Positions 10,599-23,634 of a stretch of DNA of 64,000 bases are shown here, piece by piece. The notes under the pieces were generated by a model that saw nothing but the letters and a program-made list of their open reading frames with translations, searched no databases and was not told the origin of the DNA. How positions within the stretch are numbered: position 1 is the first letter of the stretch; the number at the start of each line of letters is the position of its first letter. Both the position numbers and the translations under genes were made by a program. This DNA is from Malus domestica (taxonomy: Eukaryota; Streptophyta; Magnoliopsida; Rosales; Rosaceae), in assembly GCF_042453785.1 (NCBI RefSeq), contig NC_091671.1:9742001-9806000 (forward strand), in the 5' to 3' direction.

Positions 10599-10645
10599 GA
10601 CTCTCGCAGCCTTCGATAAGCATGTGCATCCAACGGCCCAGATAG

Positions 10646-11080
<435 letters not shown>

Positions 11081-11512
11081 ATTGGGAATTTTATGTCATT
11101 ATTTTGGGAATTAGGGTTAGGTTTGCTTAGGATCTGGGCTTTAGATCTTTGGGTTTAATTTGTATTTTGTTGGTAACGGTTAGTGTTTATGTAATTTGTA
11201 ATCTTATTTTGAAGTAATATAAGTTCGACCTGTTAGTAAATCTTTGCCTTATTTTATTGCTGTCAATTTCTTTTGTTTTTGTGGTTAATTTCTTCTGTGA
11301 AATCTGTTTGGTTGCCGAGAAAATCACGAGTAGAGGGAAAGTATATTGGTGTTGATAAGGATTCCATTCTTAGGTGTTCTTCTGAGAAAATAATTGGAGC
11401 AGTGTGAAAGTTTATTGGAGATAAAGTTGTTAGATTACTACCCCAATAAAGCAAATTATTTAAACTCAGTTTTGAATTTAAATTTAACATGTGGGTGTGC
11501 AATTTGGAACGG

Positions 11513-11704
11513 ACAGAGATCTCAGCCGGAATTTTCCCACTAAGTTTTAAGAATTTGGAGATTTGAACTTTTAAAATTTAATTCAACGGTTACAATTATT
11601 ATTATTGAATGATTTTTTGTTTGTAGTCGTTGGATTAAATTTCAAGGGTTCGGATCATTGGATCCTTAGGATTTGATGGGGTGAGATCCGGCTGGTATCT
11701 CTGT
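11513..11704. mobile_element. MITE with ACAGAGAT...ATCTCTGT ends
   Basis: About 190 bases. Left end ACAGAGATCTCAGCCGGA is mirrored by TCCGGCTGGTATCTCTGT on the right. Non-coding. It lies about 430 bases past the H4 stop codon. Confidence 0.55.
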
Positions 11705-12870
11705 CCATTTGGAAAAAAAATTAGGGTTTCTTATTTCAAATGGGTTTAGGGTTTAGGGTAGTGGCTGACCGGACATTATCTTTTCTTGGATTGGAAGCCA
11801 ATCATATTTTTTTTTAATTTTTGGACAAAGGGAAGCCAATCATATCTCAAATTGTGGTTCTTGGTCGAAAATTCTAGATACATCGTGAGTATAAAAAAAA
11901 TATTAAAGGGGAGCTGACGAAAATTTTTATTTTGAAATTAAAATTTTAATTGTTTTACTGCTTGAACTATTTTTCAATTATTCTATTATTACGGACGTTA
12001 ACAATTTAATTAGGATGAAAATAATATCGTGGTGCAAATTTTTCTTTGAAAGAAAAAATAGAATAGATGGCAAGTGATTAAATCAAATGTCATAGATTCA
12101 TAATAATGTCCTAGACTAGCAAAATTGATTGCAATTGCCTCTTAGAGTAATTTAGAATTTGTCAAAAGATAATACCAAATTTCTTGTAAAAATATTTGCA
12201 AAAATAACTTTACGAACACTCACTTTAGTAAATTAAATACAAAATAACCTTACTATTTTGTTCAAAGCCTTAAACTCAGGTGCCCTCATTTTGTTTCCCC
12301 ACGTTTTTTTGCTCTTGCATGACGGCATAGGTTCGAACCCCGTCGGTGACTAATCTAACATTTAACTTACTAACGCTATCGTTTCACTAAAAAATAAAAA
12401 TAAAAATAATCGAGACGAAATTGTTAACCGTGGCTAAATATATAAATAGCTTCTTCAGCGACAAACATCATCTTATAAACATCACAAAAATTATTTTAGC
12501 TATTACTTTATATTTTCTCTATTTATAATTTAATTTTAAAATTTTAATAAGCACATAATTTTAAGAGTCACTTTCCAGTTCCTACCATCCCTCTCACAAG
12601 TCACATGGTAGTGGATGAGGATCTTCTCCCGATTTTTTTGTGAGGATCTTAGGATGCTCACATCAAGACTGTTTATCGTATATTATACGGTCAGTTTTCA
12701 TTAAGTATTAGTTGTGTTTAATCTGAAATGAAAAATTCAAAATAATTTATAACCGCATAATGTATGATAAATGGTTAAGATGTCTTACAATTTGAATTTG
12801 GATGGAATCCAAATCCGTCATCGTGACTCATGTGACAATTTTTAAAATCACTTTTAAAAGACTCAGAGGC
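11705..12870. other. AT-rich spacer between H4 and ACR9-like gene
   Basis: No gene seen. The stretch at about 12610-12800 (GGATCTTCTCCC, then TATTATACGGT and ACCGCATAATGTATGATAAA) shares a pattern with 56720-56890 and is likely a dispersed repeat. Confidence 0.4.
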
Positions 12871-12873
12871 CGC

Positions 12874-12879
12874 CACGTG
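12874..12879. promoter_or_regulatory. G-box CACGTG upstream of the ACR9-like gene
   Basis: A CACGTG followed 13 bases later by another ACGTGG core, about 235 bases before the ATG. Paired ACGT cores are typical of bZIP-bound plant promoters; a role here is inference. Confidence 0.3.
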
Positions 12880-13111
12880 TAAAGACGACGTGGATTTTCT
12901 GATGGCACCAAACGTCGACTCCAGAAAGGTCACAATTAAAGCCCAAAGATCACGCCCGCCTATTTCCGGAAACTTTGAGCCTCTACTATTTTAGTGGCAC
13001 CTGAACCACCGGTCCACCGGTGGAGGGCCTCCACATATCACCCCATCCCGAAACTCTTGGCACCGTCAAATTTACCGCGCCATTTTGCTCGGTCTTCCTC
13101 GGGTTTCCGGT

Positions 13112-15985
13112 ATGGGTGTGCCGAGCGACGACGTCGTTGTGATCCAGAAAGGAAGGCGGCCCGGCGAGCCCTGCATCATCACCGTCAATTGCCCGGACAA
13201 GACCGGCCTCGGGTGCGATATTTGCAGAATCATCCTCGATTTTGGCCTTCTAATAGAAAAAGCAGGTACTTTCTGCAAACTTTTAATCTCATTTTTTTAA
13301 CATAACAATCGAGCAATTGTATATGATAGTGATTTATGCTGTTTAGAAATTAATTTTTATTTTTTTCAGTTCCATCTTCCATGTGGATTTTTGTCTTTGA
13401 CTAATCTTGTGGATTAGTGATAATTAGTTGTGTTTAGGGATTAATGTGATTCAATTTGTGTGTTAATTTGAATGCTCATGTGTTTTTGTGGGGTGAAATT
13501 TGTTGGTGTAGATTTTTCGACTGATGGGATATGGTGCTACATAGTGTTATGGGTGTTTCCGGATTCCAGCTCCCCAGTTGTGAAATTGTCAAATTTGAAG
13601 AACCAGCTACAATCTGTATGCCCATCATGTTCAGTGCCGTTTTACTTGTACCAGCAGGCCACAAGATCGTCGTCCTCACCAGTTTATCTGTTGACGTTTC
13701 TTTGCCTCGACCGCAAGGGATTGTTGCATGGTAACGGAAATTTGCCACACCTCCATTGCTTAATTGTTTTGAGGTAGTTCTGACTTGTAATTCAATGTTG
13801 CCTTAACTTTGTTTCTTTTAGATGTTACAAAAACTCTCTCAGAGCTTGAGCTTTCGATTCAGCGAGTGAAAGTTACGACAACCCCAGATGATAGGGTCTT
13901 GGACCTCTTCTTTATAACAGATAACACGTGAGTTTTGCCTTGGGACTTCTAATTTTGGTTTTGTCATTGTTTTTAATTTGAGGATTTGAGAAATTTTCTT
14001 GATTATTGTTAAATTTGTTCTTATTACGTAAAAAATGAATTTCTGACTGCATTGACATAATGTCTTAAAGGTTCAACGATTTTCGGTCACTAAATCGCTC
14101 ACTTTGGACAAAAAGTTTTACAGTTTCTATATTCGTCTTTTGTTTGAACTCTTTACTGAATTGTGCTGCCTTGGAGTTTTTTACATGGTTAATAAATGAC
14201 AAATTATTCAAGTCCTACATGACATAGCTTATCTAGAGCTAATACTATGGAAACCATGGTTTTTCTTTGTTATCATTTGGACAAGCGTGCCGTCCCATTA
14301 TCTCTCTCTTGCTGAACTTCCATGTTTTGATCGCTTCTCAAACATGTCATTGTTGTAAATGTTTTGGTCGTTTCTTTCTTGGTCATTAGATGATTTTATT
14401 AAATGTAACAAGTCAGTTAAGGTGGAATCTTGATGCTATTTATAATCGAGATGACCTACATTCTCATTTCAGGGACCTTTTACACACAAAGGAACGCCAA
14501 GATGAGACAATAAAACAATTGCGTGATGTTTTGGGTGAGTCATGTATCAGCTGCGAACTTCAGCTGGTAGGTCCCGAATATGAATCCCTCCATGGAATCC
14601 CTTCCCTTTCTCCTGTGGTGGCTGAAGAGCTATTTAGATGTGAGTTATTGGATAAAGAAACCCGGTCTCAAGCTCTTAGCCCAGATATGACAAAGTTGAA
14701 GAAAACCAATGTGACCATGGACAATTCTTTGAGCCCTGCTCATACATTACTTCAAATCCACTGTGCTGACCACAAAGGTCTCTTGTATGACATTCTGAGA
14801 ACTTTGAAAGACTGCAATATCAAGGTAGAAATTCTTCTCTTCCCCTACACTATTTTGCCAGAGAACATCAATGTATTTTTTTTTAGTTTAGAATACTTTG
14901 TAGTATTAGTTTGGTTAGCCTATGTCAGAGCCTACTGGTTCTGGAACGGGAGATGACAGAGATTTTACTTGTTGCCGCTCCTAGTTGATAGGTTTCCCTA
15001 CATGGGAATGAAAATGGATCTCGAGTCTTGACCTCAACCCCGAGAAGGGGTGATGAGAAAAGAATGGTCTTACTTTTCTGAGAGGTTATTATTCTCACCA
15101 AAGAAAAAAATAATGGGAAATGGGGGTAAGGCTAGCCGACATTCACCTCTCCCAGACCTTGCGTAAAGCGGGAGCCTTGTGCACTGGGTACGACCTATCC
15201 ATATGCAGAACCGCAGATGATTGCTTTTTGGTCCTATACATCTTGGTGATACATCTAAATATGACTTGCCTGCACTTGTAATGTTGGGTCTAATTCTTTC
15301 TTTTCCTCTGTAAGCTACATATAAGGATTTATTCTATCCTTGCCAACTTATGATGATTGGCAGTTTTGTTAGTAGTTTTCTAATCCAAAATCTCTTCTTG
15401 TTCAGATAGCTTATGGTAGAATTTCTCCAAATATTAAAGGCTATCGCGATTTAGACCTATTCATTCAGCAAAATGATGGGAAAAAGTTTGTCGATCCCGA
15501 TAAGCAGAGTGCACTGTATTTGCGGTTGAAGGTGGAGATGCTTCACCCATTACGTGTTATCATTGCAAACCGAGGGCCAGATACTGAACTGTTAGTTGCT
15601 AATCCAGTTGAGCTATCTGGAAAGGGAAGACCACGAGTTTTCTACGATGTTACAACTGCTCTAAAAACACTTGGGATATGCATTTTCTCTGTAAGAAAAC
15701 TCCGCAACAAGTTAAAAGTTATTCAGAATTACCAAATCTTTTGTGAATTACTAACTCAAGTAAATACTTGCACTTCTTGGCGTATTTACCAAATCCATTT
15801 TCGTAACACTTTTAACAGTTTGTTGTCTCGTCTTTCAGGCCGAAATCGGGAGGGTAGCGGCATCAGATCGTGAATGGGAGGTGTATACCTTTTTGCTGGA
15901 AGAGAACCACAACTTTCAGTTATCAAATATGGTAGCTAAGAATCAGATTGCAGATAGAGTTAGAAGAACCTTGATGGGCTGGTGA
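13112..15985 (+). CDS. ACR9: ACT domain-repeat protein, ACR9/ACR10-like
   Basis: Plant ACR proteins carry several ACT (amino-acid-binding) domains and are thought to act as sensors or regulators linked to amino-acid and nitrogen status. Six exons join in frame: 13112-13265, 13512-13730, 13822-13927, 14473-14824, 15406-15690, 15839-15985, giving 420 residues, close to the roughly 411 of Arabidopsis ACR9. The start MGVPSDDVVVIQKGRRPGEP matches the ACR9 N-terminus; an upstream in-frame ATG at 13085 is not conserved. ACT-like cores appear at about residues 20-95 (CPDKTGLGCDICRI), 108-185 (CLDRKGLLHD...), 250-320 (CADHKGLLYDILRTL) and 324-395 (ANRGPDTELLVANPVELSGK). It ends NQIADRVRRTLMGW. Exon borders are GT-AG and phases agree throughout. 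ACR9 versus ACR10 was not resolved. Confidence 0.9.
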
Positions 15986-16219
15986 GTAGATAGATTTTAC
16001 CATCTTTCTACCCCTCAGCGTATTTTGGGCTTATAATATTTAAAGATGTATAACCCATATGATGTTTTTGCAAGTGTGTTGATTCCCATTGTGAATGCCT
16101 TTTTCAGATGTAAATCATAGTTTTCTGGTCATAGATGAACTTGGTGAGTGTAGACGGAGAACAATTTACATGAAACGAGTTTATTATCATTGTGGGTCTA
16201 ATATTGGATTGACATCTGG

Positions 16220-17610
16220 AGAAAAATTAACACATGGTAATGCATTATTAGATTAGGACGCCACATCGCAGTATACCCGTTTTGTGTAAGATTTTCTAGA
16301 GTGGGTGGGCAAATATAAGTTCGTTTCATAGCGTACCCATTGGGGGACTGATTTCTACACTCCCCTTATCCTTTTTAGACATTGGATGAAAGAATTAAAA
16401 TCATGAAATGAATTAACAAGGAAGTCTTAAGAGGTAAAAAGGAAAGTGTGAAAATTACTCTTACCCAAAATCTCAAAAAGGGAAAGAATTTTCGTCATCG
16501 GTGAAAAAAAGTTGACCTATTAAGAGCATTTTCTTAAAGAATAATTGCTTAATGTCTCCATATGATGGTACTTTGCGAGGACGTTATTCAATGTTGTTAA
16601 AAACATCATGAATACAATCACATAAATTATATTTGACATTAGATGGTGATTGTAGTACGTGCATGCAAGTATTGTAGTCAGTCCCACAAAGTATAAGATA
16701 AATACAAGTACTACATACATGGTACATATAGAGTGCCCCCTGGGGACATCTTGGGTTATAAATGATCTTTGAAGTATTGGAAAATCATAGTATAGGACCC
16801 TTATGTTATAATCTCATCAATGTCGTCCTTCACCTCATTCGTTGACATGCTCATCTATGTTGTCATTGTAGTCTCATTTTGTCAAAATTACCAATAATTT
16901 TCGAACACGGAACACATAGCCCTGACGTCATACCCTCACACTTCTCACTCGTATCAAATGGAGGACATGGCAAGCCATTCTTGTTCAAAATCCTGCCAAA
17001 CGAAGATGAGACTATAATGACCCATCCAAAATTGTTCATCTCCGCTCCTTAATACGACACAAAATAATTTGCCACTTCATTAGAGGCCCTTCCAATCTCT
17101 CAAGAGAAAAGAATTTCACAAAAGCAACCAGATTTTAATCCTCGAAATATGGGTTCTATCTAAATAATTACCAAAATTTCATAATTTTCCTTACAATGCT
17201 AACAAAACCAAATTGACAAAAATAAACCACAATGATAAGAATTGAAATTGAGATAGAACACACTTACCAAAATTCCTTTTAAACTACATAATATGCGGAA
17301 GATACCTTAGCCTTTTGGCATTCTTTTTTTTTCCTTTCTTTTCTCAGTCCAAAGAAAAGAACAAAAAAAAAGAGATGCCAAATGACTGAAATTGCGTCTA
17401 TTGTTGCCGAACGTAAGGCCTGACTTCTAAATAGTTATAAATACTACACTCATAAAGTAAATTTTTACTTAACATTTAACCGGAGCATGAATTCTTTTTA
17501 TAAATTGGTAGAGAGCCGTGTTTTTACTTATTTCCGATGTGGAACTAATTATTCTCATATAGTTGTTACATCACGAGCATCTTCTTCAATGTGAGGCTGT
17601 CCTTGCAATT
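16220..17610. repeat. Diverged segment, copy 1 of a pair with 19950-21760
   Basis: Shares ordered blocks with 19950-21760: TGCATTATTAGATTAGGACG, GGGCAAATATAAGTTC, CATGAATACAATCAC, CTCATCAATGTCGTCCTTCA, and AGAGAGCCGTGTTTTTACT. On the minus strand near 16960-17110 both copies hold remnants of an RNase H-like C-terminus (compare 21070-21402). Unannotated sequence inside appears non-coding. Confidence 0.65.
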
Positions 17611-17647
17611 GGGTTGAACTGTCTTGTTGCCAAAAGAAAATGGCTCT

Positions 17648-19013
17648 CAGTGGCGGATCCAGGAATCTTACCCCAAGGGGTCGCAGTGTAAAAGTTCAAA
17701 TAAAAATTTAGGATGGAAAAACATATTGAAAATGAAATCATAGTACTTTCATTCATAATTCACAATGGAAATAATATTACAAACTATAATTGTCCACGAC
17801 GAGGTTTCATATTTTGAAAACGAAGCATTATAGTTTCATTTTCAATACAAGCAAAAATATCTCTCTCAATATAAACAAGCAAGCTATCTCTCTCAATATA
17901 AAAGTGGAGTGTATATGGTATTATAGTAAGAACTAGTAGTTTCAGTGCTGAACACTCAATAGTAGATTAACTGCTGATTAACGTGTTAATGCAAACTATA
18001 ATTTTGGGTGGTATATACTACAAATAGAAACAACCATGATTTGATTCTTCAGAATTCGATTGTGCAGCATTAGCTAGAGCATGAGAGTTTTTGAGTTTTG
18101 ACCGATATAGATTCATAATTGAAAAATGTAAATTAAAGAAAAAATAAATTACACATTGGTATTTACACACCCAAAAGGGTGTTTTTTTTTTTTTTTTTTG
18201 GTTTTTATTATTTTATTATTTTTGGTAAATACAACAAACCCAAAGGTTAAGAGATACAAGCAGTCGAAACTACATAAAACGAATGAAAGCATGATACAAT
18301 CAAAACAAGGCAGTCCCAAGACAAGTATATGTGCTGCCAAAAAAGAAACTTGGAGATAGATGGGGAAAGACAGCAGACCCAGCCCCCTTGAACATGAGAA
18401 ATCTTTTGCCAATCTTCGTCGATTTCGCACTAGATTCCCCTCTTCAATTGAGGACAATGCTCTATTTTAACTTCGAGTGGATGCATCCCTTCTGGTAGAG
18501 AAACCAATTTTGGACACTCACTAAGGTGAAGTATTCTAAGGGATGTGAAACTTGTCAACCACTCAGGTAATGCATCCAAGTTTTCACAATCCCAAATACA
18601 CAAGACTCGTAGGGTGTTAGCAGCTCCCTGCAACCATTCGGGCAATGCCACCATCCTTGGTGCTGCCGCAATAGAAAATCTTCGGAGCCTCAATGGAATT
18701 AGTTGATAGTTTCCGTTCTCCAAATCAAGCTGCTCACAATTCCATATCAATAGAGTGTGTAATGTAGCAAGATAACTCATATCACGTGGCAAAGAGGTTA
18801 GATTACCACAATGCCAAATAGAAAGATACCGAAGTGATATCTTCCTCTTCCTGCCGAGTCTTCGTTCAGGCTTTTTGTCGAACAGTTGGCGTGCGAGTCC
18901 GACCCCGACGACCCCAGCTCCAAGAGGTCGCATATGGGAGCTTCAAGGTTGTTTCCATGGTTTCCAAGGGGTCGTGCGACCCCGACGACCCCACTGTGGA
19001 TCCGCCACCAGTG
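17648..19013 (-). mobile_element. hAT-like element carrying an NBS-LRR fragment
   Basis: The left end CAGTGGCGGATCCAGGAATC and the right end TGGATCCGCCACCAG form imperfect terminal inverted repeats of the type seen on plant hAT-like elements that encode zinc-finger MYM/TTF transposases. The left 300 bases hold the remnant of such a transposase 3' end (minus-strand QNMKPRRGQL near 17780), matching the element at 46432. The middle holds an LRR gene fragment instead of a transposase body. The right end has repeated GACCCCGACGACCCC. A clean 8-base target duplication is not visible at the exact ends. Confidence 0.6.
18430..18840 (-). pseudogene. NBS-LRR resistance gene fragment (C-terminal LRRs)
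   Basis: About 136 codons of leucine-rich repeats on the minus strand: ISLRYLSIWHCGNLTSLPRD, then LHTLLIWNCEQL, MVALPEWLQGAANTLRVLCI, WDCENLDALPEWLTSFTSLR, ILHLSECPKLVSLPEGMHP, ending IEHCPQLKRGI and a stop. This is the usual tail of CC-NBS-LRR (RGA-type) immune receptors. NB-ARC and coiled-coil parts are absent. Sequence before 18840 on this strand changes abruptly to the GACCCC-rich element end, so the fragment is fused into the hAT-like element. The sequence at 18200-18430 is probably the original 3' UTR. Not a working receptor. Confidence 0.8.
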
Positions 19014-19949
19014 AAGAAAATGAGAAGTAATTGGATGAAAGGTCGGAGCCCTTGCGGCTGCCCTGCCAACGATTGACGAGGCTTGCGCCCGCGTTAAGTG
19101 CAGCATACGACAAGGGGGCTCTCCTACGTGAAGCCCACCAAAGCCAAATGGCTCAGATTTGATACATTTACAGCGGTAGGATTTCCAACGATTTGTTGAT
19201 TAGGACAGTTAAAAAAATTGAAAATTTTGATGCTGCACCATATGCGTTTTGTGGAGCCTCTGATTTTAAAAATTGAAAAATTCAACGGCCATAATTAATT
19301 CAATTCTAAAAAAAATATATATATTTTAAAAAATTCAAAAAACTTACAAAAATTCACAATTAAAAATCTTACAAAGTTTAGTACACTTTCAAATTAAACA
19401 AAAATTTACGCAATAATGACATGTGGAGGATAAGACGAAGAGAAAATTAGAAAAAAATAATATATATTTGTGAATAGTAATCGTTCTTATCCGTGCTCCT
19501 TCCAAATGGGTGAACTTGTACAAAGAGAATAACTTATTACCTACCCACCCATTGTGGGTAGGGTGTGCCCTTTGAGTCTAGTACCTATTCATTTTTAACA
19601 ATTATTTGAGTGAAAAAAAAAAAAAAAAAAAAAAAACCTCTCTATACTTGTATAATAACATAAAATCTCCCGTGGAGTACAAAATCCGTTAGCACCAATT
19701 CATAATCTTCCACGTGTGTACATAAACAAATTAATGAAATTCGTAAATCTTTTAGGGCCATATTCATTTCTTTACTTCATCCAATTGATCTGATGATATT
19801 TCTTATCTTAAAATTTGGCGAGGTTTCAACTTTAAATCCCATCACGTCGTAATATATAAAAGAAAATAAATAGAGCTTCAGTCCTAACAGCACATGCCTA
19901 TTTACAAGTGATTCAATCATACTCCAATGTGAATTGGCACGTAGAAAAA
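19014..19949. other. AT-rich spacer with poly-A run
   Basis: No gene seen. An uninterrupted A run lies at about 19613-19637. Confidence 0.4.
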
Positions 19950-20275
19950 AATTTACACATAATAGTGCATTATTGGATTAAGACGCCACACTACAGTATA
20001 CCCAGTTTATGTAAGTTTTTCTAGTGTAGGTGAGCAAATATAAGTTCATATCATAGCATACCCACGAGAGGACTGATTTTGACCTACCTGTTTTTCTTTC
20101 TATTCATTGTATGAAAGAGTTAAAAAAATCATGAAATGAATCAACAGTGAAGGGCTGGAGGTAAAAAGGGGAGTGCGAAAATTATTATATTACCCAAAAA
20201 CGAAAAAAAGGGAAATAGTTTTCTTTATCGGTGCAAAAACATTTAACCTAATATAAGCAATTTTTAAAGAATAAT

Positions 20276-20495
20276 GGCTCGTTTAAAAGTGCTTTTAAAA
20301 CTGTTTTTTTTTGTGAAATTGATTATGGGTTCCAATTGCACTTTAAGTGCTTTTTGGAAAGAGCACATATACTTCTTGCAGAAAATACTTTAAGAGTTTT
20401 TTACAGGATCCTCTTGGATTTTTACTAGGGATTGATTTAAAAACATTTTCATAAAAAATGTTTTCAGTCATTTTAAAAGCACTTCCAAACGAGCC
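20276..20495. mobile_element. MITE with GGCTCGTTT...AAACGAGCC ends
   Basis: 220 bases. The left end GGCTCGTTTAAAAGTGCTTT is mirrored by AAAGCACTTCCAAACGAGCC. ATAAT flanks both sides (20271-20275, 20496-20500); the matching place in the paralogous segment near 16540 has a single ATAAT and no insert. Same family as 2085-2290. Confidence 0.8.
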
Positions 20496-21069
20496 ATAAT
20501 TGAGTAATATCTCCACAAGAAAGTACTTTACGATTGCGAGGACCTTGTTCAGTGTTGTTAACAACGTCATGAATACAATCACTATCTCGACAGTTAGATA
20601 ATAATTGTATTAAATACATATATTAATATAAATTATATTTGACTGTTAGATGATGATTATTGTAAATACATGCGAGTATAGTCAATTCCACAAAGTGGAA
20701 GATAATAATCATAATACACGACCTTTATGTTATAAACTCATCAATGTCGTCCTTCACCACATTCATTGACATGCTTATTTATGTCGTCCTTGTAATCTCA
20801 ATCCGTCACAGTTTCCAATAATTTGTTAACACAAAATATAAGAACAATAATTAATTTTTAATAACTTTTTTAATACAAGCGAATTACTCGAATCTAGTCT
20901 AAGGAGAGGGGAGACGGTTTTTATTGCGAGACGGGTGAATTAATCACTAGAGCAATTCATCATTAATAAAAAAAAATATTTTAGATTCAAACATCTTTAT
21001 CAAATAAGCAAAAATAAATTACTTTTTTTTTTTTTTGTAAAGCTGGAATTCGTCGCCAGGGCAAAAACG

Positions 21070-21402
21070 TCAAAAGAACAGAAAGCCAAATTGAAGGCGA
21101 ACAAACAGACAGACATAACAGAAAGAAGGAAAGAGAAGTAGAAAGACACTGCTACACATAGCCCTCACACTTTCTCTCTCACTTCCATCAATTGGCATAC
21201 ATGAAAACCCATTCTTGTTCAAGATCTTTACATACGATGGGGGTCTAACAACCGAAGCAAAATCACTCCTCTCCGATCCTTGATCGAACGCAACATAATA
21301 TGCCGCTTCATTAGATGCCCGATGAACCGAGGACCAGCTGCATGCTTGAACGACTCCCACATGTGGACAATTAAATTGGCAAAAATAAAACCACAATGAC
21401 AA
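21070..21402 (-). pseudogene. RNase H-like domain remnant
   Basis: The minus-strand frame holds VHRASNEAAYYVAFDQGSER and VVRPPSYVKILNKNGFSCMP, which resembles the end of the RNase H domain (RVT_3 type) found in plant LINE-derived proteins (RxANxAAH ... PP ... L..DG). Only this terminal part is recognisable. A poorer copy lies at about 16960-17110. Confidence 0.5.
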
Positions 21403-21772
21403 TAGTTGAAATCGAGATAGAAAACACTTACCGAAATTCCATTTAAGCTAATTAATATGCAGACGACATTTTAGCATTTTGGCATCCTTTTTTCCTTCCC
21501 TTTCTTGGTCCAAAGAAAAGTACGAAAAAGAGATGCCAAATGACTAAATGGTGTCTACAGTTGTTGAACACAAGACATGACTTCTAAATAGCTATAAATA
21601 CTATACTTATAAAATAGTTTTTGACTTAACATTTAACTGGAGTATAAATTCTATTTATACGTTAGTAGAGAGCCGTGTTTTTACTCGTTTCCGATGTGGG
21701 ATTAACTATTCTTATAGGGTTGTTACATCATGAACATCCTCTTTGATGTGAGACTAACTATTCTTATACAGT

Positions 21773-22549
21773 TGATTGCTGCTGTATACTAGGTTGGGGT
21801 TATGGGGTTCTTTCAATAGGTTAGGGGTTGCAATAGGTTAGGGTGTGCCATGTCAACCTAATACTTATCAATTTTTAACTGTTATCTGGTGTCTGGTGAG
21901 TCCTTCTAGTACAAGATTCATTAGTCACTAATTCACAATTATTCACGAGTGTGCGTAAGCAAACTAATGAATCCGTTAACATTTTAGAGACATTAATTTC
22001 TTTTTGCAACCAAGTGATTCGATCATATTTCTCGTCTTAGAATTTGAAGGGGTTATAACTTTGAATCTTAGAATGTAATATAAAAGAAAAGCAAACGGAA
22101 TATGTGCGCATATAGAAGTGGTCCAATCATACTCCACCGGTGAGCCATTTACATCCTCTCTCAAGCATGGTTTAAAATATCTATATAAGTGGAATATTGA
22201 TATGCAAATTCATTGAAATATCGATGAATTATATCAATTATTGCATGTGTTTGATATCCCAGTAAATAGGATGATGAGTTTCTGCTCATTCGTTTTGAAT
22301 TTAAAACTCCCTCATCTCTTAAATTATTGTAATGTTTTCGGACCCTTCCCCTCCTTTAATAATAATAAATTAAAAAATGTTGCCTCGATAGAAATTATGA
22401 AAATTTGCAATGAATATGTATACCAACTCATTCAAATTTAATTGAAATTAGAAAAACAAATTCAAAAGTTCAAAATATGTAATGGGTTCCGGTAAATTTT
22501 TTTATAGTGAATCGGTAAGTATCGTTGATATTCATTGATTTTCGTATAT
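21773..22549. other. AT-rich spacer
   Basis: No gene or clear repeat recognised. Confidence 0.4.
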
Positions 22550-22588
22550 TTAGGGGGTGTAGTCAGACTGGGAATTGAGAGAATTTTT

Positions 22589-22737
22589 AGGGAACTTTAA
22601 CGAAAAGCACCCGGTACTGTTCACTTTAATGAAAAACCACATTTTTACACGTCAATCCTGGTACTATTCACTTTACCCTTTATTTTGTCCTTATCATTAA
22701 AACTCAAAGTTTTCAAGCCCTTTTAATTAGTTTTCCT
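22589..22737 (-). mobile_element. AGGGAACTTTAACG MITE, copy 1
   Basis: Runs from AGGGAACTTTAACGAAAAGC through CCCGGTACTGTTCACTTTAA to ATTAGTTTTCCT. Same family as copies at 23635, 33089, 33397, 44823 and 51892; nested in the Harbinger-type element. Confidence 0.7.
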
Positions 22738-23634
22738 GAATTTTTATAGATTTTGATACGTGATGGATTTCATAGGATTATATAGACTTCTACAAAATCC
22801 TATAGATTTTGGAAGATTAGTATAACAAATTTCTATGGATTATGAAAGATTTTGTAGCGTTGAATCTTAACCATCAAATAAATCAAATGGTAATATATGC
22901 ATATAGGTCATAAATCTAATCAAATAAAGCTGTTCATGCTCTGCATCTGCATCCCTTGGAGCCGAAAAAAAAGAAGTCAAGATTATCACATAAACCCAAC
23001 TCCTCAAAGATCCCCAGTGCACCCATTTCCAATCCTACTTCCTCCCTCACTTTATTCTTATAATTTTCGTTGTCACATTATGTATTCAGGTATATAAGGG
23101 CTTGATTTAGTTATCCAAGAGTATTTTTAATATTTATTAATTAAACGAATTCATTCATGGTACTCAAAAAAAAAAACATAAATAAGCAAACATGCTCTCA
23201 ACACATGAACCATGCCGCAAAAATAGCAGCAATTAGCAGGAGTGCCCAGCAGCAACGAAAACGTTGTAGACATGACGAAAAAATTGCAACCCAAGAACAA
23301 AAAATTAAAGAAAAAATCGCATAAAAATGATGCAACCCAACAACAAAAATTGAAGAAAAAAAATTGCAAAAATGAAGGAAGAAGATAAAGCAAAGAAAGT
23401 GGCTGGCAGTGAGAAGAAGAGGGGTCGTTTAAAAGTGGATCTGAAATCCTATGATGTGAGGTAGGATTCTATTTAGTTTTAGTTATATACTTCTTCTTTT
23501 CAAATCCCATAAAATCCACAATTTAATGAAATCCTACAAAATCTTTAATTTTTAAATACATCTAGATTTGGATGGACTTTAAAATTGACTTTTAAAATCT
23601 CCATTGACTACACCTAGATTTACATGGATTCTAA

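Larger units (their letters stand above)
19950..21760. repeat. Diverged segment, copy 2 of a pair with 16220-17610
   Basis: Same block order as copy 1, ending at the shared AGAGAGCCGTGTTTTTACT near 21666. It is longer because a MITE sits at 20276-20495 and because of other insertions. Confidence 0.65.

Noticed and set aside
15983-15990. Possible GT donor overlapping the ACR9-like stop codon (TGGTGAGT)
   Set aside because: The TGA gives a protein of expected length, and no further ACT-like exon is visible downstream before the repeats.
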